From: Chlorogloeopsis fritschii PCC 6912
GTDB taxonomy: Bacteria > Cyanobacteriota > Cyanobacteriia > Cyanobacteriales > Nostocaceae
DNA: 64,000 nt
Reading direction: 5' to 3'
Assembly: GCF_000317285.1 (NCBI RefSeq)
Contig: NZ_AJLN01000033.1
Location: 33,543-97,542, forward strand
In this document: in pieces, positions 18,053 through 26,622 of the stretch
How positions within the stretch are numbered: the first letter of the stretch is position 1
Layout of the letters: each line of letters starts with the position of its first letter
The notes under the pieces: generated by a model
Told to the model about the DNA's origin: nothing
Database searches by the model: none
Seen by the model: the letters and a program-made list of their open reading frames with translations, nothing else
Translations under genes and position numbers: made by a program

Positions 18053-20857
18053 ATGACGGTTACAGCAGTTGCGGATAGATTGGTTATATCAGTAGAGACT
18101 CACTCCAGTCAGGCAGAAAATATCCATTATCAGGTTGTGCATTGGATACCAGGACGTTTTCGCATCCGAATTTCTCAACTACATGAGGATGAAGAATACA
18201 CCACTAAACTTAAGTACGTTCTTGACACAATCGAATTTGTGACGGAAGTTGAAATCAATGCCCAAGCTAGTTCCCTGGTAGTCAATTACAAACATCAACC
18301 AACTGCAACTGCCATTGCCATAGTTCAAGAAAAGCTATTCACTGCAATTCAGCGAGCGTCTGAAGTTGAAGTTCCTCTCGGATGGACAGGAGAAAAAGAA
18401 GAGAAAAAAGCTGATAATGAGGTTGATTTTGTAGAACGATTGGGATTTCCTATTGCTGGTTTGGTGTTGAGTGTAGGAGCACTAGTCGGCTTGCCAATTC
18501 CAGGTTTTGTGATTGCAGGTGTTGTATTTGTTGGTGCTATGCCAGTCTTTAAACGAGCATGGGAAGCAATTCAACAAGATCGTCAACTCACCATAGATTT
18601 CCTTGATGGTTTGGCAATCTCTTTACATACCCTCCAAGGACACTACTTTGCACCTTCCTTTATGTTGGGTTTAGTGGAAGGTGGTGAAGCAGTTCGGGAT
18701 ATGACTGCTCGTGGCAGTGAGCGGGCAAATCTCGACTTGATGTCTTGTTTGAACAAAACCACCATTGTCATTCGCGATGATCGGGAAATAGAAATCGACA
18801 CGAAAGATGTGGTAGTGGGCGATCGCGTCTTGGTATACCCCGGCGATCAGGTTCCCGTTGACGGCATTATCTTGACGGGTACTGGTATTCTTGACCAGTG
18901 CAAGCTGACTGGAGAATCAGTTCCTGTGACTCGTCGAGAAGGCGATGAGGTGTTTGCTTCAACGCTGCTAGTAGATGGTAACTTGATAATACTTGCAGAG
19001 CGAACTGGCAACAACACCCGTGCTGGTGTGATTGTCAACTTGATGCAGGCGGCTCCGGTGCATGATACCCGCGTCGAAAACTATGCGGCAACAGTGGCAA
19101 ATCAGTTTGTGCTACCTACCCTGTTAATTGCTGGTGGCGTCGGACTTGCTTCAGGTAATATGAATCGGGCAGTTGCGCTGTTGACACTGGACTTTGGTAC
19201 TGGCATTCGCGTTTCCGTCCCCACAACAATTCTCTCTGTACTCACCTACGCCGCTCGTAATGGCGTCCTTATTCGCAGTGGTCGAGCCATTGAAATTTTG
19301 GCAACCATCGACACCGTTGTCTTTGACAAGACAGGAACATTGACGATCGGACATGCAGGCGTCAATGACATTGATATCATGGACGATCGCTTTACCAAGG
19401 ATGAGGTATTGTGTTTAGCTGCTACTGCTGAACAAGGGCTAACCCACCCAATTGCTGAAGCGATCGTTCACAATGCCAGAGATAAGGGACTTGTTCTCAA
19501 GGAATGTGAAGAGTGGGAGTACAAGGTTGGTTTGGGTGCAGTCGCAAAAATCGACGGGATGCAGATCATTGTGGGCAGTCCCCGGTTTATGACTCAAGAA
19601 AACGTCGATCTAAATGAATACGATCGCCGCTACCCAGATGCTAAGTCTGGAGGGCAATCTCTGGTCTACGTGGCAGGTGATGGCAAACTTATAGGTGTGA
19701 TTCGCTATAGCGATCCACCACGCGAAGAAAGTAAGGCAGTAATCAAAGAACTGAAGGAGATGGGCATCAATGCTTATATGTTAAGTGGTGATGTCACACG
19801 AGTAGCCAGAGCGATCGCTGGCAACTTGGGCATGAACCCCGATAACATCTATGCAGAAGCCTTTCCAGAGAAGAAAGTCGAAGTTGTCAAAGGATTGCAC
19901 GACAGTGGTAAAACTGTTGCCTTCTGCGGAGACGGCATCAACGACTCAGCTGCTTTAGCGTATGCTGATGTTTCTATTTCCTTTGCGGGTGCAACAGACA
20001 TTGCCAGAGAAACAGCTGATGTGGTGCTGATGGAAGACGACCTACGCGGCTTAATTATGGCAATTAAATGTGCCCGCCAAGCAATGGACATTATCTGGCA
20101 GAATACAGCGATCGTGGCAATTCCTAACCTTGGCGCTCTACTTTCAGGTATTTTCTTTGCCCTCGATCCAATTTTGGCAGTGGTAATCAACAATGGTACT
20201 GCTATTTTGGCAGAACTAAACGGTCTGCGCCCGTTGATGGGGCCGGGTGACGTCACTCCATTAGGACATACACTCAGCGCTGCCGAAATAGCCGAAGAAG
20301 AAAATCGGCTTCACCAGCATCAACCCACATCTACATCTAACCAAGTTCTACCAACCTATGATGTGCAGGTTGAAGAAGTTCTTGTCTCTTCTGAATTGCA
20401 ATCCGAGGTGAAAAACAAGGTAGCTGACACCAACGGACATAGCAACCATGAAAATGGTAACGGTAATGGCAATGGTCATAAAGAAAATCCTGCCGTCATT
20501 CTCAATGGAGCAAACGGACATAGTAACCACGAAAATGGCAATGGTCATAAAGAAAATCCTGCCATCACTCTAAATGGAGCAAATGGTTCCCAAGTAAAGA
20601 GCCAACCAACCACAGTTAAGGCTGCAAAACCTTCTGAAAAGAAGACACTACAACTAAAGCAAAGTGAATTAGCAAAACGGTTGGGATTATCTTCGCAATC
20701 ACTAACACGTCACCGTTCCAGACCTGGTTTCATTGAGTGGAGCAGAATCCAAGACCCAGAAGGTGTTGCTTGGGTATACGAACCAACAACTAAGTCTTTT
20801 CATGTAGTTGATTCCTTAGTCTACGGAGCACAATCGCCTGCCGAGAGTTTAGTTTAG
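18053..20857 (+). CDS. P1B-like P-type ATPase with CoBaHMA N-terminus and HTH-like C-terminus
   Basis: 934 residues, the most complete of the three paralogues. Residues 24-100 are the basic HMA-like module (H30, G34-R35-x-R37-x-R39). TGES is at 286-289, DFG at 380-382 in place of CPC, DKTGT at 425, THP with H465-P466, and a normal GDGIND at 626-631. It should hydrolyse ATP and move an ion that is not bound by cysteines. After the last helices comes a low-complexity Asn/Gly/His linker with two similar copies (NGHSNHENGNGN.., KENPA), then from about 868 an HTH-like segment (QSELAKRLGLSSQSLTRHR) and a DPEGVAWVYEP tail. Such a tail on the cytosolic side could bind DNA or a partner. AGGAG precedes the ATG; a terminator follows. 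Confidence 0.92.
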   Translation: MTVTAVADRLVISVETHSSQAENIHYQVVHWIPGRFRIRISQLHEDEEYTTKLKYVLDTIEFVTEVEINAQASSLVVNYKHQPTATAIAIVQEKLFTAIQRASEVEVPLGWTGEKEEKKADNEVDFVERLGFPIAGLVLSVGALVGLPIPGFVIAGVVFVGAMPVFKRAWEAIQQDRQLTIDFLDGLAISLHTLQGHYFAPSFMLGLVEGGEAVRDMTARGSERANLDLMSCLNKTTIVIRDDREIEIDTKDVVVGDRVLVYPGDQVPVDGIILTGTGILDQCKLTGESVPVTRREGDEVFASTLLVDGNLIILAERTGNNTRAGVIVNLMQAAPVHDTRVENYAATVANQFVLPTLLIAGGVGLASGNMNRAVALLTLDFGTGIRVSVPTTILSVLTYAARNGVLIRSGRAIEILATIDTVVFDKTGTLTIGHAGVNDIDIMDDRFTKDEVLCLAATAEQGLTHPIAEAIVHNARDKGLVLKECEEWEYKVGLGAVAKIDGMQIIVGSPRFMTQENVDLNEYDRRYPDAKSGGQSLVYVAGDGKLIGVIRYSDPPREESKAVIKELKEMGINAYMLSGDVTRVARAIAGNLGMNPDNIYAEAFPEKKVEVVKGLHDSGKTVAFCGDGINDSAALAYADVSISFAGATDIARETADVVLMEDDLRGLIMAIKCARQAMDIIWQNTAIVAIPNLGALLSGIFFALDPILAVVINNGTAILAELNGLRPLMGPGDVTPLGHTLSAAEIAEEENRLHQHQPTSTSNQVLPTYDVQVEEVLVSSELQSEVKNKVADTNGHSNHENGNGNGNGHKENPAVILNGANGHSNHENGNGHKENPAITLNGANGSQVKSQPTTVKAAKPSEKKTLQLKQSELAKRLGLSSQSLTRHRSRPGFIEWSRIQDPEGVAWVYEPTTKSFHVVDSLVYGAQSPAESLV

Positions 20858-20862
20858 CTAGA

Positions 20863-20900
20863 AAAAGCATGGGATATCTTCATGGATCTCCCATGCTTTC
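20863..20900 (+). terminator. terminator after the 18053 ATPase
   Basis: AAAGCATGGGA and TCCCATGCTTT pair around a 14-base loop, followed by CTATTGTC, starting 6 bases after the stop. The T-run is short. Confidence 0.6.
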
Positions 20901-20935
20901 TATTGTCATACTTGATACTGGATTTCAATTTCAAA

Positions 20936-21110
20936 ATGAACTCACATACTGAGAATAATAAGCTCGACCAAGCTAAATTAGAATCCTACAGTTCTAAATT
21001 TATAATGAACTCATATGTAGCAAATAATGAGTTCATCAAAGTCAACATAGAGTCCTGTAAATTCAAATTCGTAATGAACTCATACCTAGAAAAAAATGAG
21101 CTAAATCAAA
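20936..21110. repeat. 69-bp tandem repeat, about 2.5 copies
   Basis: ATGAACTCA(C/T)A begins units at 20936, 21005 and 21074, exactly 69 bases apart. The middle unit contains AATGAACTCAT and ATGAGTTCAT as hairpin arms. The region is open as an 80-codon frame (20882-21124), but that frame begins inside the terminator and has no ribosome site. I see it as repeat DNA, possibly a structured RNA, rather than a gene. Confidence 0.7.
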
Positions 21111-21267
21111 TATTTGTACTTTGAATTCAACAAAGAATTTCTATGTTCCAAAGTGCTAAGTAAGTCGGCACAAATAAAGCTATTGTCATTGGTCATTAAT
21201 TATTCTCCTTGTCCCCTTGTCCTCTTGTCCCCGTTCCCTTTGAAATTTCACAAATTTGGAGATTGTT

Positions 21268-21768
21268 ATGCTACACAGAATACTGGTTCCCATTGCTAGT
21301 TCTGACAGTGTTGGTAAATATGTTTTTCGGGAGGCACTCGACCTAGCAAAAGCAACTGGAGCAAGCCTGAGATTAATACATATTTTATCTTTGGACGACA
21401 AAGACACCCCCGGTATATTGTCATTAATGAATACCCCAGAAAGCAAGAAACGCTGGGAAGAGTTTGAGAAGCCCGGTTTGGATCTACTCAAATCTTTTGC
21501 AAATGAAGCAATTGCAGCAGGCGTATCAACTGAATATTCTCAAAGTTTAGGTAGTCCTAGCCGCATTATCTGCGAAACAGCTAAAACTTGGGAAGCGGAT
21601 TTAATCGTAATAGGACGTCGGGGAATTTCAGGAATTAGTGAATTGATTTTGGGTAGTGTCAGCAGCTATGTCACCCATCATGCACCTTGCTCAGTTCTAG
21701 TAGTGCAATCTTCAACTTCAGCTAAATCTGAAAACCTCAAAGAAATTCTATTGGCAAAACCTCTCTAA
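21268..21768 (+). CDS. universal stress protein (UspA family)
   Basis: 166 residues from ATG 21268, chosen because TTGGAG lies just upstream. Single Usp domain: MLHRILVPIASSD start, and the ATP-binding pattern G-x2-G-x9-G-S is present in GRRGISGISELILGS, so it should be the ATP-binding type. Cytosolic; role in stress or ion homeostasis. Next to ion transporters in the same orientation, which is a common arrangement, but the gap to the next gene is 398 bp. Confidence 0.9.
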   Translation: MLHRILVPIASSDSVGKYVFREALDLAKATGASLRLIHILSLDDKDTPGILSLMNTPESKKRWEEFEKPGLDLLKSFANEAIAAGVSTEYSQSLGSPSRIICETAKTWEADLIVIGRRGISGISELILGSVSSYVTHHAPCSVLVVQSSTSAKSENLKEILLAKPL

Positions 21769-22166
21769 TCTAAAAGTTGTTTAGCCATGAGAAAATAGCT
21801 GTAATATCAGGTTTATTGTATTACCTGCATCATCAAAAAAACTGACTTCTAACAGTTTTGGGTAATCAACTAAACTTGATATTATTCATTAATAATTTCT
21901 AAACCAAAGGTTAGTTAGTCTTGACTCAATATTCAAGTATTTGGCTCAAGATGATTTTTAACACTAACTTTCCTAGTGGTTGCATATTATCTTGAAACGC
22001 TGCTTCTGTTACGGGATTTTTTATATTGGGCAAAATTTATTCAGTTTTTCCCAGTGAATTAACAAAGCTTTGCTGATTCGGGGTTTAAACTAAGTGTTTA
22101 ATTACCTCGAAGTTGTCACGTTCTTCATTCTCTCCAGTTAAACAATTAAATTTTAGAGTGATAACT
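21769..22166. other. 398-bp intergenic region before the antiporter
   Basis: AT-rich, no gene or strong hairpin seen. Should hold the antiporter promoter. Confidence 0.45.
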
Positions 22167-23327
22167 ATGCCAGTCACAAAATCCAACCAAAAGATATTAA
22201 GCCCAACCAATCGCTTCATGTCCCGTAAAGATGCATTGCTTTTACGAATGCTGATTTTTGTACCCATCTGCTTGATTTTGAGTAGACTGGATCTCGATCC
22301 ATTGCTTGTCTTTATTACAGCAGGTTTGGCAATTATCCCCTTAGCAGCCTGGATTGCCAACTTTACAGAAGCGATCGCTACTCGTATTGGCCCTACTTTT
22401 GGCGGTTTGCTCAACGCAACCTTCGGCAATGCGACTGAAATGATTGTCTCCGTAGTTGCCCTGCAAGCGGGATTGATAGAAGTAGTCAAAGCTAGTTTAA
22501 TGGGTTCAATGATGGCAAACCTATTATTGGGTCTGGGTTTTGCTCTCTTCTTAGGGGGATTGCAGATCCCGAAGCAGCCTTTTCAACTGAATTCAGAAAA
22601 TCTTGGTACTGTAGCGCGGGTTAATGCCTCTTTGCTTAACTTGGTAGTTGTTTTCTTGCTAGCACCGACTGCAATTGAGTTAACTTCTATTTCTTTACAC
22701 CTGGAAACAACCAATGATTTTTCTTATATTGCCTCAGCACTGATGCTGATTTGTTACGTTTTGATGCTGTTGTTCTCAATGAAAACCCATAGCTATCTTT
22801 ACGGATTAGATGAAGATGCCGAACCCGAAAGCTATGGCAGCGAAGCGAGGGGTTTGTATAAATTAAAACTCCACATCGGACTGCTTGTGGGAACAACAAT
22901 AATTCTGTTATTTGTCTCGGAAGTACTTGTCAGTAGTTTAGAAGAGGCGATCGCCACCACAGGTTTGACAGAGCTTTTTACTGGAGTCATTCTGATTCCT
23001 ATGTTTGGAGCAGCAGTGGAAATCATTACCTGCGGTATTTGCGGCACCAAAAATAAGGTTGAGTTAGCGTCTTCTGTCGCGATCGGCTCTAGCTTACAAA
23101 TTGCTATGTTTGTGACTCCGATTTTAGTTTTTGCTGGTTTGATTATGGGTAAGCCAATGAACTTAGACTTTGACAACTTTATAGTCTTGGGGTTAGGCAT
23201 TGCAGTTTTAATGACGAATTCCGTCAAAACCGATAGACGCGCTAACTGGCTAGAGGGAATATTACTGTTGATAACTTATGCGATGCTAGCCACTGCTTTC
23301 TTCCTGCATCCTTCTATAGCAGGCTAG
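22167..23327 (+). CDS. Ca2+/H+ antiporter (CaCA family)
   Basis: 386 residues from ATG 22167, the start nearest the conserved N-terminus. About 11 membrane helices with the two alpha-repeats: NATFGNATEMIVSVVAL in the first, and FGAAVEIITCGICGTKNKVELASSVAIG in the second. The second repeat has GAAVE where most antiporters have GNAAE, but the key glutamate is kept. It ends SNWLEG-type (RANWLEGILLLITYAMLATAFFLHP). It exports Ca2+ in exchange for protons. Sequence is clearly divergent from the copy at 60586, so they are not recent duplicates. Confidence 0.9.
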   Translation: MPVTKSNQKILSPTNRFMSRKDALLLRMLIFVPICLILSRLDLDPLLVFITAGLAIIPLAAWIANFTEAIATRIGPTFGGLLNATFGNATEMIVSVVALQAGLIEVVKASLMGSMMANLLLGLGFALFLGGLQIPKQPFQLNSENLGTVARVNASLLNLVVVFLLAPTAIELTSISLHLETTNDFSYIASALMLICYVLMLLFSMKTHSYLYGLDEDAEPESYGSEARGLYKLKLHIGLLVGTTIILLFVSEVLVSSLEEAIATTGLTELFTGVILIPMFGAAVEIITCGICGTKNKVELASSVAIGSSLQIAMFVTPILVFAGLIMGKPMNLDFDNFIVLGLGIAVLMTNSVKTDRRANWLEGILLLITYAMLATAFFLHPSIAG

Positions 23328-23429
23328 TGGTTCATGTCGTTAATTGTAATGGGTATGAAATCCCTGATTTCTTTAATGATGCTGTTGGTGAATGGTGAGT
23401 ATGACCCTCGTTAGTCCACAAATTGGCAT

Positions 23430-23457
23430 GTAGAGACGCGATTAATCGCGTCTCTAC
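23430..23457. repeat. perfect 28-bp palindrome GTAGAGACGCGATT
   Basis: GTAGAGACGCGATT followed by its exact reverse complement, ending 2 bases from the stop of the minus-strand ArsA-like gene. A sister copy stands at 24715-24744, on the other side of that gene. It may also serve as terminator. Confidence 0.9.
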
Positions 23458-23458
23458 C

Positions 23459-24577
23459 CTATTCTTGCTTCTCTTCAAAAGCAACGATCAAATATGGTTC
23501 TTCAAATTTGCCTGCTTTAATAGATAGCTTTTGCAAATCTGGAGGTAAAAAGATATTTCGCCGTTGCTCCCCTGCTTCAACAGTCAGTTCTTTACCATAT
23601 TGAGTTAGCTTCACCTGTTTTTTAGTGAATCCCGGTAAAAATACAAATAATTGACGGGATTCTAGATCGATCTTGAGAGGCAAAGGAGAGCGATGATTGT
23701 CGTTGAAATCAGGTAGGGCTTTTAGCAAAGGGTTCCAGTTATGCTCATGTAAAGCTGGAATGGGAGTAACACTCAACGGAGTAAAGGCTTGATGTAAATC
23801 GGTTAGATTGCCATCTTCCTGGCATTGATAAGCTAGAACACCATTGACGGTTAGGTTGATCTGTTGAGCGCTTCCCCAAAGCCATCGAGTCTCAGCGATC
23901 GCTCCCATTTCATTACTAGTTACCAGGTAGGATGTCAGTTTGCTGGTATCTCCCACCACAGCAATACCTTCAGCAATCCAACTGCGGACTTGATCCACAC
24001 CTTGTTGTAATTTTTCAGCATCCACATTTGCCGAAACAATAGCAGAAGCGATCGGCCCGCCAATCGAATCAGCTATTTTGTGTAAGCTAAATCCCTCAAA
24101 TATCTTCCCAAACCGCTGAAAATACCAGTCCAGCATCCCTGGTATACCTAACATCCGCAGCGTTTCTAAATCTCCCCGACTATCATAGACAATGACTTCA
24201 TACTCGCCACTTTGATAGTATTGGCGCATAGCATTAAAATAGAGGAAACTGTCAAATCCAGGCAGCAAAATCAACTCCCCAGAATAAATTTCTTCAGAGT
24301 CAGGTATTGGGATATAGAGAGATAATAGTTTCTTAACTTCTTCCCAGGTTTGGTCAAGCATTGTTGTAACTTGCAGCTGCACAGCTTGGAGATTGGGAGC
24401 AACAACCTGGGAAATATGCGTCAGAGGGGTTTGCAACAAAATTTCAGCATTGGGACTAGGGTTATGAGTGACAAACAACACTTCTTTTCCCTGTTGAGAA
24501 AACCACTTGGCAGTGGCGATCGCTAGCGTTGTCTGTCCTATCCCTGCTTTACCAATAAATGTAATGATTCTGCTCAT
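23459..24577 (-). CDS. ArsA/Get3-like ATPase-fold protein lacking the P-loop lysine, with HSP20-like C-terminus
   Basis: 372 residues. The N-terminus is of the ArsA/Get3 fold (FIGKAGIGQTTLAIATAKWF), but the P-loop reads GKAGIGQTT where the family has GKGGVGKTT: the signature K10 remains, the catalytic lysine is Q15. Later landmarks EVIVYDSRGDLETLRMLGIPG fit the family switch region. From about 295 an HSP20-like beta domain (FVFLPGFTKKQVKLTQYGKEL) follows, as in cyanobacterial ArsA-HSP20 proteins. ATP hydrolysis is doubtful, binding possible. Its true partner is unknown; the neighbours are Ca2+ transporters. The gene is bracketed by two palindromes. Confidence 0.82.
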   Translation of the reverse strand: MSRIITFIGKAGIGQTTLAIATAKWFSQQGKEVLFVTHNPSPNAEILLQTPLTHISQVVAPNLQAVQLQVTTMLDQTWEEVKKLLSLYIPIPDSEEIYSGELILLPGFDSFLYFNAMRQYYQSGEYEVIVYDSRGDLETLRMLGIPGMLDWYFQRFGKIFEGFSLHKIADSIGGPIASAIVSANVDAEKLQQGVDQVRSWIAEGIAVVGDTSKLTSYLVTSNEMGAIAETRWLWGSAQQINLTVNGVLAYQCQEDGNLTDLHQAFTPLSVTPIPALHEHNWNPLLKALPDFNDNHRSPLPLKIDLESRQLFVFLPGFTKKQVKLTQYGKELTVEAGEQRRNIFLPPDLQKLSIKAGKFEEPYLIVAFEEKQE

Positions 24578-24714
24578 TGAAATTTTAACCTTTCACTCTA
24601 GAATTACTCAAATCCATGCGAAAGTTAGGTGATAAAAAACTCCAGCCAGTATTAGACAGAGTTAATTATCCCAAACTGCAAGTATTCGGGTAATTCTATG
24701 TGAGCATTTCTCGT

Positions 24715-24744
24715 TGTAGAGACGCGAAATTTCGCGTCTCTACA
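24715..24744. repeat. perfect 30-bp palindrome TGTAGAGACGCGAAA
   Basis: TGTAGAGACGCGAAA and its exact reverse complement. Same family as 23430-23457 with the centre changed from GATT/AATC to GAAA/TTTC. Confidence 0.9.
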
Positions 24745-24810
24745 GCACACAGAATCCTTGAGATATCGTTGATTTTCATCATTCACATCAGACATCAATT
24801 ACTAAAAATT

Positions 24811-24834
24811 GGCCTATTTTTAGAAAAATAGGCC
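24811..24834 (-). terminator. terminator of the DUF454-like gene
   Basis: GGCCTATTTTT-AG-AAAAATAGGCC, perfect 11-bp arms; on the minus strand AATTTTTAG follows. It starts 15 bases after the stop of the gene at 24849-24995. Confidence 0.7.
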
Positions 24835-24848
24835 GATTAATTCGGAAT

Positions 24849-24995
24849 TTAAGGTTCTAGAGTACTAAAGCAAGCCGCAGCTACCAGAAGAAATGGAGTA
24901 CCAGGAATCAAAGGCAGAAGTATTCCAACAACACCTACTACAGCGGATATAGAGCCAACAACAATTCTTGCGGCATTCCTCATCTGCTTAAACAT
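24849..24995 (-). CDS. short YbaN/DUF454-like membrane protein
   Basis: 48 residues, starting MFKQMRNAARIVVGSISAVV. The segment VVGVVGILLPLIPGTPFLLV with a following A..CFS is the hallmark of the DUF454 (YbaN) family, which is usually about 115-130 residues, so this is either a short form or a truncated gene that ends at STLEP. Function of the family is unknown. The ribosome site is weak; a terminator hairpin follows. Confidence 0.6.
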   Translation of the reverse strand: MFKQMRNAARIVVGSISAVVGVVGILLPLIPGTPFLLVAAACFSTLEP

Positions 24996-25243
24996 AATTG
25001 ATTTGTCCAAATACTTGCTATTTTCTACTAATTGAAATTTACCAGAAAAATTACTTCTTGATTCAGAAAATTAATAGTACGTTACTATACTAATAGTTGA
25101 TTGCAACTATAAGCTAAAGTTCATCCCTTAACCCTATTTTTCGTAGAAAATTCTATCATCCTTGCATGGGATTGGTGGTAAGGTGATGTTAATGGTAATG
25201 TATTCCGTAAATATTCCCTTCAAACATAATATTTGAGGTGCTT

Positions 25244-25453
25244 ATGTACTCTTCCTTGAGCTTTGCCCCTAGAAACAGTGGTTGGACTCGACCGTTCCAT
25301 CGGTTTATGAATACACTTGCGTTCTTGCTTCCCAATATTTTGTTATCGCTAGTCATATCTATTATTGGTTCAATAATTCTGACCATTTTTGCCTATGGGT
25401 TGAGCGCGATCGCAGGGTTTCCGATTATGCCCTTTTTCCTGATTGTCATTTAA
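25244..25453 (+). CDS. small two-helix membrane protein
   Basis: 69 residues from ATG 25244 (GAGGTG 4 bases before). A polar N-terminus (SFAPRNSGWTRPFHRF) precedes hydrophobic helices (LAFLLPNILLSLVISIIG and ILTIFAYGLSAIAGF). Convergent with the AAA-like gene, 4-bp overlap at the 3' ends. Not recognised. Confidence 0.55.
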   Translation: MYSSLSFAPRNSGWTRPFHRFMNTLAFLLPNILLSLVISIIGSIILTIFAYGLSAIAGFPIMPFFLIVI

Positions 25454-26622
25454 CTCAAACGGTGCTTCAGCCAAAATGCTAACAGCGGCATTGCTATTCG
25501 ATAGCCATATTTAGAACCGTAAACAAGTCCTTTTTGCTCCAATCCAGCCAGCGCCCCTTGCAAACCTCCTCCTCTAGAAAGTTGGTGTTTCTCGATATAA
25601 TCGCGTGAGTGAGGGCTATCAGTTGGATCGAGGGCAAGACTTTCTAAAACACGAGCCTGAATCGGTGGGAGCAGCAACAGCAAGGACTCAAAAGTTAGAG
25701 ATAGATCTTCCACTAAACTGAGAGCACTACGATGGACGTGGTGAGTTTGAATCAATCCGTCTTCAAAAGGGTAAATTATTGGGGATGATTGCAGTTGAGA
25801 GTTTATGGCTCCAGATGCATTTTTCTGAGCACCTTGCTCCTTCATTTTTGCAAAAGCTCGGCAGTCCAGCCAAATGCGACGGGCAAGAGCGATCGCATCA
25901 CCGAGATGACCTTGGACGTAATTGAGAAACATATTTAGTGCTTGACTATCTGCTTCAAACTTGAGTCCTTCTGCTGCCATCGCATTTATAATCCAAGATT
26001 GGAGGTCTTTGCGCTCCAGAGGTGCTAAGGTAACGATATGCAAATTGCTTTCATAAACCCAGGGTTCTGGAACCGTAGCAATGAGGACATAACTGACACG
26101 GTTTTGCCGATCGACTTCCTGGCGCAAGTAATCTTCCCACTTCCCAGTTCGATCCCAAGAGCGAATGTGAGGAAAATTTTGAAATACTAACACAACTCGG
26201 CAATCCAGCCATTCTGCCATCACTTGCGGCAGGGTCAACAGAGCTTTGAGGATATCCCAGTTATCCTTAGCTGGGACGTGCCATACTAAGCGAGTTCGTC
26301 GCGTCAAATATTGTTCCAGAATCAACGGATGTTCAGTACTCCATCGTTGGATCAGTTCTAGCTCCGCTGGATCTGAGAACACTTCCACTAGTCCTTCTGC
26401 CAACAATTCCAAAAACCGAGAAGAATTTGTCACTCGCAAACAGTCAATTTCCAACACCCTAGCTCCTATCTGTTGGGCAGCCCAACGAATGAGCGATCGC
26501 CGTCCATTCCCCGGAACACCTGCCACCATCAAGTCGCCATCCTGAGCAAGAACTGCGCTGACTTGCTCTAGTTCTGCCTGTCTGCCAACTAGATATCGGG
26601 GAACAAAAGGATTGCTGACCAT
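25450..26622 (-). CDS. AAA/STAND-like ATPase-fold protein with degenerate Walker motifs
   Basis: 390 residues. Begins NPFVPRYLVGRQAELEQVSAVL, the standard lead into a P-loop, but the loop is GVPGNGRRS (35-43): Lys is R41 and the next Ser/Thr is R42. The Walker B-like strand VVLVFQNFPHI also lacks acidic residues. An Orc1/STAND-like helical part and a winged-helix-like C-terminus follow (LLLLPPIQARVLESLAL, QGALAGLEQKGLVYGSKYGYRI). So the fold is kept but nucleotide use is doubtful. Its neighbour on the same strand is the ArsA-like protein with a similar loss. Role unknown. Confidence 0.78.
   Translation of the reverse strand: MVSNPFVPRYLVGRQAELEQVSAVLAQDGDLMVAGVPGNGRRSLIRWAAQQIGARVLEIDCLRVTNSSRFLELLAEGLVEVFSDPAELELIQRWSTEHPLILEQYLTRRTRLVWHVPAKDNWDILKALLTLPQVMAEWLDCRVVLVFQNFPHIRSWDRTGKWEDYLRQEVDRQNRVSYVLIATVPEPWVYESNLHIVTLAPLERKDLQSWIINAMAAEGLKFEADSQALNMFLNYVQGHLGDAIALARRIWLDCRAFAKMKEQGAQKNASGAINSQLQSSPIIYPFEDGLIQTHHVHRSALSLVEDLSLTFESLLLLLPPIQARVLESLALDPTDSPHSRDYIEKHQLSRGGGLQGALAGLEQKGLVYGSKYGYRIAMPLLAFWLKHRLS

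Noticed and set aside
20882..21124. 80-codon open frame after the 18053 ATPase
   Set aside because: It begins inside the terminator, has no ribosome site, and its sequence follows the 69-bp tandem repeat.
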